Positions 8,130-15,607 of a stretch of DNA of 27,730 nucleotides are shown piece after piece. The first letter of the stretch is position 1, and each line of letters begins with the position of its first letter. This DNA comes from Kocuria sp. p3-SID1428. GTDB taxonomy: Bacteria; Actinomycetota; Actinomycetes; Actinomycetales; Micrococcaceae. A program made the position numbers and the translations under genes. Under the pieces are notes generated by a model. The model worked only from the letters and a program-made list of their open reading frames with translations. It was not told the origin of the DNA and did no database searches. The stretch covers positions 1-27,730 of the forward strand of contig NZ_JALXVH010000035.1 in NCBI RefSeq assembly GCF_025149945.1, written 5' to 3'.

Positions 8130-8921
8130 ATGGCGCAGCAGCCCCGGCGCGCACCCTCGCCTGCCGTGATGCGCGGTCGACGCGATCCCGCGCTGTCCGT
8201 CGAGCCCGTGGACTGGACCCCGGCTCCCGCCCGGCGCGCCCAGCAGGCGCAGGCGGAGGCCGAGCAGAAGCGGCAGCGGGCGCAGGAGCAGCAGCGCCTG
8301 GCTCGGCAGCGCCGGCAGGTGGCCGCCAGGATCAGCGCCGGGCCCTCCGCCGCGGCGCCGCAGGCTCCCGCCGCGGCCCTCTACACCGTGGACTCCGGAG
8401 CGCCGGCTCCCACGGCCCGCGGCTCGCGGGTGCGGCTGTCGGAGGATCGGGTCCACGTGGTGGGCGCATGGGAGGCCACGCTGGCGCAGCTGCAGGAGGC
8501 CGTCGATGCCCCCGACGACGTCTGGACGGTCGATCTGGGCCGCACGGATCACTTCCTGCGCGGCGAGCTGTGCGTCCAGGTGACCCGCGCCGAGGGCGTC
8601 GTGGTGGGGATCTTCCGCTCCGGCTGGGCCACGGCCCGTCGTCCCGAGCAGCCGCTGCCGGAGGAGCCCGGCTCCGCCCCGCGCGCCTCCGGCAAGCAGG
8701 GGACCCGCTACCCCACCACCCAGCGGGACCTGCTCGAGCGACTGCGAGCTGCCGGCTTCGAAGTCACGACCTCCGGGCCCACGCACGGGAAGATCACCCA
8801 CCCCGAGCACCCGGGCCGCTTCCTGCCCTTCGCCTCCACGCCGTCGACCAGCCGGCACGGCCGCCACATGGTCACCGCGGTGCGCAGGGTCTTCGGGATC
8901 GACCTGCGCGATCGGCCCTGA
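8130..8921 (+). CDS. Unknown protein with charged coiled-coil and possible HicA-like C-terminus
   Basis: A 263-aa protein starts at the ATG at 8130, with AAGGAG (8118-8123) 6 nt upstream. Residues 1-30 are basic and Pro-rich. Residues about 35-70 form a Gln/Arg/Glu/Ala-rich helix (QAQAEAEQKRQRAQEQQRLA) likely to be a coiled coil, followed by an Ala/Pro linker. Residues about 95-180 are a compact domain that I do not recognise (RLSEDRVHVVGAWEATLAQL). The C-terminal 65 residues (TTQRDLLERLRAAGFEVTTS ... GKITHPEHPGR ... HGRHMVTAVRRVFGIDL) have the helix-strand-strand-strand-helix order and a GK-I-x-HP segment like HicA mRNA interferases. No HicB partner is adjacent, so it is not a canonical toxin. 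Family and function are unassigned. Confidence 0.7.
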   Translation: MAQQPRRAPSPAVMRGRRDPALSVEPVDWTPAPARRAQQAQAEAEQKRQRAQEQQRLARQRRQVAARISAGPSAAAPQAPAAALYTVDSGAPAPTARGSRVRLSEDRVHVVGAWEATLAQLQEAVDAPDDVWTVDLGRTDHFLRGELCVQVTRAEGVVVGIFRSGWATARRPEQPLPEEPGSAPRASGKQGTRYPTTQRDLLERLRAAGFEVTTSGPTHGKITHPEHPGRFLPFASTPSTSRHGRHMVTAVRRVFGIDLRDRP

Positions 8922-8944
8922 ACAGCCCCCCGCGCGCATGTCGA

Positions 8945-8950
8945 TAGGAT
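8945..8950 (+). promoter_or_regulatory. Candidate -10 element of serA
   Basis: TAGGAT ends 7 nt before the serA GTG. No good -35 is visible. If used, transcription would begin at or next to the start codon, giving a leaderless mRNA. Confidence 0.35.
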
Positions 8951-8957
8951 CGGATGC

Positions 8958-10160
8958 GTGAAAGCCCTGCTCCTGGAGAACATCCACACCGAAGCCGAAG
9001 ACATCCTGCGCCGCCACGGGGTCGAGGTCGAGACCCGGGCCGGCGCCCTGGACGAGGACGAGCTGATCGAGGCCCTGGAGGGAGTCGATCTGCTCGGCAT
9101 CCGCTCCAAGACCCAAGTCACGCGCCGCGTGTTCGAGGCCAGGCCAGACCTCATGGCGGTCGGCGCGTTCTGCATCGGCACCAACCAGATCGACCTGGAG
9201 GCGGCCTCGGACACGGCGACCCCGTGCTTCAACGCCCCGTACTCCAACACCCGCTCGGTCGTGGAGCTGGCGATCAGCGAGATCATCGCCCTGGCCCGTC
9301 ACCTCACCGACAAGAACCGGGACATGCACGCCGGGCTGTGGGACAAGTCCGCCAAGGGCGCCCATGAGGTCCGCGGACGCACCCTGGGCCTGATCGGCTA
9401 CGGCAACATCGGCAAGCAGCTCTCGGTGCTCGCCGAGGCGATCGGCATGCACGTCTACTTCTACGACGTCCACGACGAGCTGCCCATGGGCAACGCCCGC
9501 AAGTGCGCCACGCTGGACGAGCTCTTCGAGAAGGCCGAGTGCATCTCGGTGCACGTCGACGGCCGCGGCTCCAACAAGGAGCTCATCGGCCGCGCCGAGT
9601 TCGAGAAGATGCGCCCGCGCACCCTGTTCCTGAACCTCTCGCGCGGTCATGTGGTGGATATCGACGCCCTGCACGACGCCCTGGCCTCCGGGCACATCGC
9701 CGGGGCCGGCATCGACGTCTACCCGGAGGAGCCCAAGGCCGCCGGCGAGGCCTTCGAATCCCCGCTGCAGGGCCTGCCCAACGTGATCCTCACGCCCCAT
9801 GTGGGCGGCTCGACCGCCGAGGCGCAGGAGAACATCGGGCAGTTCGTGGCGGGCAAGCTGCTGGACTACACCGAGAAGGGCTCGACCGAGCTGTCGGTGA
9901 ACTTCCCCGAGGTCACGCTCACCCGGGTCAGCGCGGGAGTGCGCCTGCTGCACACCCACGAGAACGTCCCCGGAGTGCTGTCCGCGGTGAACAGCGTGTT
10001 CTCGCAGCACCAGGTCAACGTCGACCGCCAGGCCCTGGTCACCCAGGGCGAGACCGGCTACCTGGTCACCGACTGCTCCTCCGGCGTCACCCGAGAGGTC
10101 ATCGACGAGGTCCTGGCGCTGTCGGCCACCAAGCGCCTGGCCACGATCGCAGCCGACTGA
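8958..10160 (+). CDS. serA: D-3-phosphoglycerate dehydrogenase
   Basis: This 400-aa enzyme oxidises 3-phosphoglycerate to 3-phosphohydroxypyruvate, the first committed step of serine synthesis. The NAD-binding motif is LGLIGYGNIGKQLSVLAE. Active-site residues are in FLNLSRGHVVDID (Arg), VYPEEP (Glu) and LTPHVGGSTAEAQENIG (His). A C-terminal ACT domain (about residues 325-400; HTHENVPGVLSAVNSVF) would bind serine for feedback inhibition. The architecture is the compact E. coli type, without the extra intervening domain of the 530-aa mycobacterial enzyme. The start is the GTG at 8958. A -10-like TAGGAT at 8945-8950 lies so close that a leaderless transcript is possible, though AGGA in the same stretch could act as a weak ribosome site. 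A strong hairpin follows the gene. Confidence 0.93.
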   Translation: MKALLLENIHTEAEDILRRHGVEVETRAGALDEDELIEALEGVDLLGIRSKTQVTRRVFEARPDLMAVGAFCIGTNQIDLEAASDTATPCFNAPYSNTRSVVELAISEIIALARHLTDKNRDMHAGLWDKSAKGAHEVRGRTLGLIGYGNIGKQLSVLAEAIGMHVYFYDVHDELPMGNARKCATLDELFEKAECISVHVDGRGSNKELIGRAEFEKMRPRTLFLNLSRGHVVDIDALHDALASGHIAGAGIDVYPEEPKAAGEAFESPLQGLPNVILTPHVGGSTAEAQENIGQFVAGKLLDYTEKGSTELSVNFPEVTLTRVSAGVRLLHTHENVPGVLSAVNSVFSQHQVNVDRQALVTQGETGYLVTDCSSGVTREVIDEVLALSATKRLATIAAD

Positions 10161-10205
10161 TCCGCCCGCAGCGCCTGCGGCATCGCCGACCGGCGCCCGG
10201 CCCCG

Positions 10206-10251
10206 CATGATGACGCCGGTCCCCACCACGATGGGGGCCGGCGTCATCATG
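10206..10251. terminator. Bidirectional hairpin terminator between serA and the PepSY gene
   Basis: A perfect 14-bp stem, CATGATGACGCCGG / CCGGCGTCATCATG, extends inward with CCCC/GGGG around one bulge. It lies between two convergent genes, 45 bp after serA and 23 bp from the end of the PepSY gene, and can serve both strands. Confidence 0.85.
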
Positions 10252-10274
10252 GGCGCATCCGGCAGGGGCGGTGA

Positions 10275-10958
10275 TCAGCGGTCGACGGAGACGACGTCCC
10301 CGCTGTCGGCATCCACCTCGACCTCGATCTCGTCGTCGAACTCGACCTGCCACACGGCCGCGCCGTCCTCGTCGTCCAGCGTGGCCTCGGTGACCGTGCC
10401 GTCCTGATCGGCGGAGGCGGCTTCGATGGCCTCAGCCATGGAGACATCGACCAAGGCGGGATCCACCTCCTGGTCGTCCTGCTCGGTCTAGTCGACCCCG
10501 GTCGAGAGGTCCTCGCTGACACGGACCTCCTGCTCGGTGGAGCCCTCGACCACGGTGACCTTCCAGCCGGCCGAGCCCTTCTCCTCGATGGAGATGGCCG
10601 TGGAGCCCTCCGTGGCCCCTGCCGATGCGTCGTCACCGGCATCAGAGGCACCGTCCGATGCCGCCTCGGAAGCATCATTCGAGGCGTCGTCCGACGCGTC
10701 GTCCGTGGAATCGGACGTGGCGTCATCGGAGGCACCATCCGAGGCCCTGTCCGAGCTCTGCTCCGTGGCCTCACCGGAGGCGCCCGTCGAGGCGTCGTCC
10801 GAGGTCTCCTGGGACTGCGACTGCGAAGTCTCGGCGGCGTCGTCCGAGTCGCCGTCATCGGCGGCGCCGCAGCCTGCGAGCAGGAGGGCGCTGAGGCAGA
10901 GCATCGGCTGCCGCGACCGTCTCAGCGGGCACTCATCTGCGCCCCACCGGACGCACAT
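10275..10958 (-). pseudogene. PepSY-domain lipoprotein, interrupted by one in-frame TAG
   Basis: The frame encodes a lipoprotein signal with a clear lipobox, LCLSALLLAGC. A long Ser/Asp/Ala/Glu-rich low-complexity linker follows (SDDASTGASGEATEQSSD and similar). After that comes a PepSY-like segment (GWKVTVVEGSTEQEVRVSED), then TAG at codon 157 (10488-10490). The same frame continues TEQDDQEVDPALVDVSMAEA into a good C-terminal PepSY domain (AAVWQVEFDDEIEVEVDADSG) and ends in TGA. A single base change would restore about 227 codons. PepSY proteins are secreted and often linked to protease inhibition or envelope control. The start is uncertain: ATG 10958 is in frame, while an ATG at 10936 with a better GGTGGGG ribosome site would need a frameshift. 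It is divergent from the fha-pkn operon. Confidence 0.8.
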
Positions 10959-11016
10959 CCCCGTGTGGCTGAATCTGCATCTCGACGGTCCTCGGTGCGC
11001 CCTCATCAGCACCGTC

Positions 11017-11022
11017 TACTAT
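11017..11022 (+). promoter_or_regulatory. Candidate -10 of the fhaA-pknB operon
   Basis: TACTAT lies 70 bp upstream of fhaA in the gap after the divergent PepSY gene, within the only AT-rich patch there (CTACTATCTTGAGAA). The -35 region (near 10994) is weak. Confidence 0.45.
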
Positions 11023-11092
11023 CTTGAGAACATGTCCGCACCCTGCCGGGGCGGACGGCCCCGGCATGAGAGAGCCCCGTGGAAGGAGGCGC

Positions 11093-11863
11093 ATGGGATT
11101 CCTCGACAACCTCGAACGCGGCATCGAGAAGGCTGTGCGCACCGCCTTCTCCACGGGATCGCGTCGGCGCATCGAAGCCGTGGAGATCGCCAGCGCCCTG
11201 CGTCGCGAGCTCGACGAGCACTCGTTCACGATCTCCGCTGGACGCACCATGGCGCCCAACGACTTCATCGTCGAGTTCTCGGACGAGGACTTCCCCCGCG
11301 CCCAGGAGTGGGGCACCCCGCTGGCGGAGGAGCTGTGCGAGGTCGTCATCAAGCACGCCCGCTCGCAGGCCTACACGCTGCAGGGCTCCGTGCGCGTGTC
11401 GTTCACCCGCAGCCCGGAGATCGAGCGCGGCAGCTTCGAGATCATCTCCTCGGCCCGCCGCACGAGCACCGACGACGCCGCCCCGGCCCCGTCAGCCGCA
11501 CGCGAGGCCCCTCGCCCGGCACCGCCGGCCGGGCCGCCGCACCGCACCCCGGAGCACTGGGTCCCCGTCCTGGACATCGACGGCCAGCGCCTGTCCGTGG
11601 AGGCCGACTCGATCATCCTGGGGCGCTCCTCCGGGGCGGACATCACCGTCGAGGACACCGGAGTCTCGCGCCGACACCTCGAGATCCGCCGCGAGGGGGA
11701 GCACTGGCTGGCCGTGGACCTCGGCTCGACCAACGGCTCCCTGGTGGACGGCCAGCGCCTGCGCGGACGCACCGAGCTGGTCAACGGCGCGGTCATCGAG
11801 ATGGGCCGCACCCGCATTGTCTTCCGGCTCGTCGCGCCCAGGAGGAATCGGAAGAATGTCTGA
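11093..11863 (+). CDS. fhaA: FHA-domain protein FhaA with N-terminal DUF3662
   Basis: This 256-aa cytoplasmic phosphothreonine reader heads the operon. The ATG at 11093 follows GGAAGGAGG, and the N-terminus MGFLDNLERGIEKAVRTAF is the canonical FhaA start. Residues about 1-125 form the DUF3662 domain (IEAVEIASALRRELDEHS; NDFIVEFSDEDF). An Ala/Pro linker of about 35 residues follows. The C-terminal FHA domain keeps its binding motifs: ILGRSSGADI, the SRRH loop, and LGSTNGSLVDG. The M. tuberculosis orthologue is about twice as long because of its linker, so this is a short form. In mycobacteria FhaA binds the phosphorylated pseudokinase domain of MviN to control peptidoglycan precursor flipping; the same role is inferred here. 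It overlaps fhaB by 8 bases. Confidence 0.93.
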   Translation: MGFLDNLERGIEKAVRTAFSTGSRRRIEAVEIASALRRELDEHSFTISAGRTMAPNDFIVEFSDEDFPRAQEWGTPLAEELCEVVIKHARSQAYTLQGSVRVSFTRSPEIERGSFEIISSARRTSTDDAAPAPSAAREAPRPAPPAGPPHRTPEHWVPVLDIDGQRLSVEADSIILGRSSGADITVEDTGVSRRHLEIRREGEHWLAVDLGSTNGSLVDGQRLRGRTELVNGAVIEMGRTRIVFRLVAPRRNRKNV

Positions 11864-12341
11864 GCTGACCGTCACGCTGCTGCGCTTCGGGTTCCTGGCA
11901 CTGCTGTGGGTCATGATCCTCGCCGTGGTCCTCACGCAGGGCCGCGACCTCTCCGTGGACCGACGCCGTCGCAAGACCCCCGTGCGCAGCGAGCAGCCCC
12001 GGCGCAGTACGACCCCTGCACCGTCTGCGGCCGAGTCCGCGCCCCGCCAGCTCCCAGGCACCCTCGTGGTGCTCCAGGGACCCACCGGCGGGCGCGCGCA
12101 CCAGCTCGGCGGCGCCCCCGTGACCATGGGCCGCTCCCCCGAGTGCGACATCCCCCTCGAGGACGACTACGCCTCCGGCCGCCATGCCCGCCTGTTCCCG
12201 CAGGGCTCGCGGTGGTTCCTGGAGGACCTCGGCTCGACCAACGGCACCTACATCGACGAACAGCGCCTGACCCGCGCCGCTCCCGTCGACACCGGACGGC
12301 CCTTCCGCGTGGGCAAGTCCGTGCTGGAACTGAGGTCCTGA
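11856..12341 (+). CDS. fhaB: Membrane-anchored FHA protein FhaB (FipA)
   Basis: A 161-aa protein starts at the ATG at 11856 inside the end of fhaA, with GGAGGA upstream. One N-terminal membrane helix (LLRFGFLALLWVMILAVVL) is followed by a basic segment (DRRRRKTP) and a Ser/Pro linker. A C-terminal FHA domain follows, with VTMGRSPECDI, SGRHARL and LGSTNGTYIDEQ, so the Gly-Arg, Ser-x-x-His and Asn-Gly residues of the phosphothreonine pocket are intact. Length matches M. tuberculosis FhaB (about 155 aa). There FipA links PknA-phosphorylated targets with FtsZ/FtsQ at the septum, especially under oxidative stress. Its position between fhaA and pstP is the standard order. Confidence 0.93.
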   Translation: MSELTVTLLRFGFLALLWVMILAVVLTQGRDLSVDRRRRKTPVRSEQPRRSTTPAPSAAESAPRQLPGTLVVLQGPTGGRAHQLGGAPVTMGRSPECDIPLEDDYASGRHARLFPQGSRWFLEDLGSTNGTYIDEQRLTRAAPVDTGRPFRVGKSVLELRS

Positions 12342-12344
12342 CCC

Positions 12345-13934
12345 ATGGCCCTCGCCTTCCGCTTCGCCGCCCGCTCGGATGTGGGCAGGATCCGCTCCAA
12401 GAACGACGACTCCGCCTATGCGGGCCGTCATCTCGCCGTCGTCGCCGACGGCATGGGCGGGCACGTCGGCGGCGATGTCGCCTCCGCCTCGGCCGTGATC
12501 GATCTGACGCACCTGGATCGCAGCGGATTCGGCGGCCACGCCGTGACCGAGCTGGCCGACGAGATCCAGAACGCCAACCAGAACCTCGCGGAGCTGGTCC
12601 GCCAGCAGCCGCGTCTGGCGGGCATGGGCACCACCGTGACCTCCCTGCTCATCGACGGCGACCAGATCGCCCTGTGCCATATCGGCGATTCGCGCGCCTA
12701 TCGGCTGCGCGGCGAGAGCTTCGAGCAGATCACCACCGACCACACCTTCGTGCAGCGCCTCATCGAGGAGGGCCGGCTGCGCCCCGAGGAGGCCGAGACC
12801 CACCCGCACCGCAACGTCCTGATGCGGGTCCTCGGAGATGTCGACGCCTCTCCCGAGCTCGAGGCCCAGGTCTACGACTCCGTCATCGGCGAGCGCTGGC
12901 TGCTGTGCTCGGACGGGCTCAATGCGGTCCTGAAGCCCGCGGCGATCGAATCGCTGCTGCGCTCGGACGCCGAGCTCGACGACATCGCCCAGACCCTGGT
13001 GCGGGCCACCCTCAAGCGCGGGGCCCCGGACAACGTCACTGTCGTCGTGCTCGAGGTCGTGGACGCCGCCGATCTCGAGGCCGATGAGACCGATCTGACC
13101 GGCGCGCTGCCGGATCCGGAGGAGGCTCTGACCTCCGATCAGCTCACCGCACAGGCGCGCTCCTCGGTGCCCGCCACGGAGCCGCAGACGGCACCGGCGC
13201 CGTGGGCCGCCCCTGCCCAAGCCCAGACGCCGCAGGACACCAGCGCCGCGGAGCTGCGCCGCGGCCTCGACGAGCTGCCCCACATCCTGGTGGGCGCTGC
13301 GGCCAACGCCACCCAGACCGGCCGCATCCCCACCGTGAGCGGCTCGGCGGCCGCCCGCCGCGCCACCCTCGTGCGCACCTCGGCCTCGGACTCCCTCACG
13401 GACATCTCCGAGGTCGACTCCGCCCTGCAGCGTCGCGGCTCCCACCGGCGCGGCCGGATCCTCGGCACCGTCGTGGCGCTCGTCGTGATCGCCGCCCTGG
13501 TCACGGCCGGGGCGCTGGCCTACGCCTGGACCCGGGGGCAGTACTTCGTCGGCTCGGACGGCGAGAACGTCGCGATCTACCAGGGCGTGGACCAGAGCCT
13601 CGGGCCCCTCCAGCTCTCGGAACTCCAGCAGTCCACGGACCTGGCGGTCGACGACCTCCCCGGCTACGCACGCTCGCGCGTGGAGGACACGATCGCCGCG
13701 GATGATCTCGGCCACGCCGAGTCCATCCTGCTCGGGCTGCGCTCGGACGCCGCGCGCTCCGACCGCGAGCGCCAGGACGCGGAGGAAGACTCGCCCAGCC
13801 CCTCGCCCTCGTCCGGCGCGTCCGAGCCTGAGGCCTCGCCCGGTGCGACCAGCCCTGAGGCCTCGCCCGGCTCGACCGGCACGGTGAACTACCCCGAGTC
13901 CTCGTCCAGCGCCGGTGAAGGAGGGCGGGGCTGA
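12345..13934 (+). CDS. pstP: PP2C-family serine/threonine phosphatase PstP
   Basis: This 529-aa membrane phosphatase removes phosphate from PknA/PknB and their substrates. The N-terminal PP2C catalytic domain (about 1-240) has the metal-binding motifs SKNDDSAY (Asp21/22), VVADGMGGHVGGD, HIGDSRAYRL, LLCSDGLNAVL and GAPDNVTVVVLEV. An Ala/Pro/Thr linker of about 120 residues leads to one membrane helix near residues 375-393 (VVALVVIAALVTAGALAYAW). An extracytoplasmic domain (RGQYFVGSDGENVAIYQGVD) follows, and the C-terminus is a low-complexity tail rich in Ser, Pro and Glu (SPSPSSGASEPEASPGATSP). It starts 3 bp after fhaB, and its TGA overlaps the rodA ATG (TGATG), so translation is coupled. Confidence 0.94.
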   Translation: MALAFRFAARSDVGRIRSKNDDSAYAGRHLAVVADGMGGHVGGDVASASAVIDLTHLDRSGFGGHAVTELADEIQNANQNLAELVRQQPRLAGMGTTVTSLLIDGDQIALCHIGDSRAYRLRGESFEQITTDHTFVQRLIEEGRLRPEEAETHPHRNVLMRVLGDVDASPELEAQVYDSVIGERWLLCSDGLNAVLKPAAIESLLRSDAELDDIAQTLVRATLKRGAPDNVTVVVLEVVDAADLEADETDLTGALPDPEEALTSDQLTAQARSSVPATEPQTAPAPWAAPAQAQTPQDTSAAELRRGLDELPHILVGAAANATQTGRIPTVSGSAAARRATLVRTSASDSLTDISEVDSALQRRGSHRRGRILGTVVALVVIAALVTAGALAYAWTRGQYFVGSDGENVAIYQGVDQSLGPLQLSELQQSTDLAVDDLPGYARSRVEDTIAADDLGHAESILLGLRSDAARSDRERQDAEEDSPSPSPSSGASEPEASPGATSPEASPGSTGTVNYPESSSSAGEGGRG

Positions 13935-15607
13935 TGTCGTCCCAGGTCACCGCCCCCGCACCCGGGACCGTCGCGCAGGAGCCGGTCCAGCGCCGCAGGC
14001 GACTGAGCGAGCTCGTGCTCCTGCTGCTCGCCCTCGTGCTGGCCGTGGGCGCCAACTTCCTCGTGGACCCGGAGCGCTTCGCCGAGGACAGCGCCCACGT
14101 GCTGCGCACCGCGATCGTCCTCGGCGGCGGCGCCCTGCTGGTGCACGTCATCCTGTGGTTCCGCGCTCCGTACGCGGATCCCTACATCCTGCCGATCGTG
14201 GTGACCCTCAACGGCCTCGGCCTGGCCATGATCCACCGGATCGACCTGCTGATGGGCTCGAACGCCGCGGGCAGCCAGGTGCTGTGGACCGGCGTGGGCA
14301 TCGCCGGCGCCGCCGCGGTGCTCCTGCTGCTCAAGGATCACCGGGCGCTGCGCAGGGTCACCTACATCTCGCTGGTGGTCTCGGCCCTGCTGCTGATCCT
14401 GCCCCTGCTGCCGGGGCTCGGCACCGAGATCAACGGTGCGCGGATCTGGATCTCGATCGGCGGACGCACCTTCCAGCCCGGCGAGTTAGCCAAGATCACC
14501 CTGGCGGTCTTCTTCGCGGGCTACCTGTCTATGAACCGCGACGTCATCCTCCTGGCCGGGCCCAAGATCGGCCCCCTGCATCTGCCCCGCTTCCGCGATC
14601 TCGCGCCCCTGTTCGCTGCCTGGCTCGTGTCCATCGGTGTGCTCGTGCTGCAGCGCGACCTCGGCACCGCGATCCTGTTCTTCGGCCTGTTCGTGGCCAT
14701 GCTCTACCTCGCCACGGGCCGTCTGAGCTGGATCATCCTGGGCCTGCTCTTCGTGGCCGCCGGCGGATTCGTGGCCTCGCAGACCTTCGGCCATGTCGCA
14801 GCCAGGCTGGACTCCTGGATCCACGCCTTCGATCCGGAGATCTACGACGCTCCCGTCGGCGGCTCGCGCCAGATCGTGCAGGGCCTGTTCGGCCTGGCCT
14901 CGGGTGGCCTCTTCGGCCAGGGCTGGGGCCAGGGCCGCCCCGACCTGGTCTCATATGCCAACTCGGACATGATCATCACGGCCTTCGGCGAGGAGCTCGG
15001 GCTCATCGGAGTGAGCGCGATCCTCCTCCTGTTCTTCCTGCTGGCCTCCCGCGGCTATCGCGCCTCGTTGGGCACTCCGGACACGTTCGGCAAGCTGCTC
15101 TCGGCAGGACTGGCCTCGATCATGGTAATCCAGCTGTTCGTGGTGGTCGGCGGCGTCACCCGCGTGATCCCCCTGACGGGTCTGACCACGCCGTTCATGT
15201 CGGCCGGCGGCTCGTCGATGCTCTCGAACTGGATCATCGTGGCCCTGCTGCTGGCGATCTCCCACTCCGCCCGCCGTCCGATCGTCTACGGGCCGGCCAG
15301 CGACGAGGAGATCGCCGAGTTCGAGGCGCACGAGGAGGAGGAGGCCGAGCGCACCGAGGCGGAGGAAGCCGCCCGTCTCGAGCGCGCCGAGCGGCGTCGC
15401 ACCCGTCGCGAGGAGCGCTCCGGTGAGGACTCCGAGCAGACAGAGGTCGTCCCGCTGGCCCGCACCTCCGGCTCCAGGGCGGCGGAGGCCGACGATGAGC
15501 CCACCGAGATCCGCCCCCTCGATCCCGCAGCGGACCCGCGGACCAGTCGTCGCAGCGGATCGCACCAGAACCAGAGCCCAGACAGCAGCAGAGGAGGAAG
15601 GCCGTGA
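13934..15607 (+). CDS. rodA: SEDS peptidoglycan glycosyltransferase RodA (FtsW/RodA family)
   Basis: This 557-aa polytopic membrane enzyme polymerises lipid II into glycan strands and works with the PbpA transpeptidase encoded next. About ten to twelve helices occupy residues 25-450. Family motifs include GARIWISIGGRTFQPGELAK, QRDLGTAILFFGLFVAMLY, FGEELGLIG and GLTTPFMSAGGSSMLSNWI. After the last helix a cytoplasmic tail of about 100 residues is very rich in Glu and Arg (EEEEAERTEAEEAARLERAE). It contains two similar motifs, TEVVPL (Thr503) and TEIRPL (Thr524), in acidic surroundings; these are candidate kinase/FHA sites. The start ATG overlaps the pstP stop, and the stop overlaps the pbpA GTG by 4 bases. 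Confidence 0.94.
   Translation: MSSQVTAPAPGTVAQEPVQRRRRLSELVLLLLALVLAVGANFLVDPERFAEDSAHVLRTAIVLGGGALLVHVILWFRAPYADPYILPIVVTLNGLGLAMIHRIDLLMGSNAAGSQVLWTGVGIAGAAAVLLLLKDHRALRRVTYISLVVSALLLILPLLPGLGTEINGARIWISIGGRTFQPGELAKITLAVFFAGYLSMNRDVILLAGPKIGPLHLPRFRDLAPLFAAWLVSIGVLVLQRDLGTAILFFGLFVAMLYLATGRLSWIILGLLFVAAGGFVASQTFGHVAARLDSWIHAFDPEIYDAPVGGSRQIVQGLFGLASGGLFGQGWGQGRPDLVSYANSDMIITAFGEELGLIGVSAILLLFFLLASRGYRASLGTPDTFGKLLSAGLASIMVIQLFVVVGGVTRVIPLTGLTTPFMSAGGSSMLSNWIIVALLLAISHSARRPIVYGPASDEEIAEFEAHEEEEAERTEAEEAARLERAERRRTRREERSGEDSEQTEVVPLARTSGSRAAEADDEPTEIRPLDPAADPRTSRRSGSHQNQSPDSSRGGRP

Noticed and set aside
10537..10894. Plus-strand Ser/Glu-rich frame across the PepSY linker
   Set aside because: It is the complement of the low-complexity linker; only the minus strand has a lipobox and PepSY domains.
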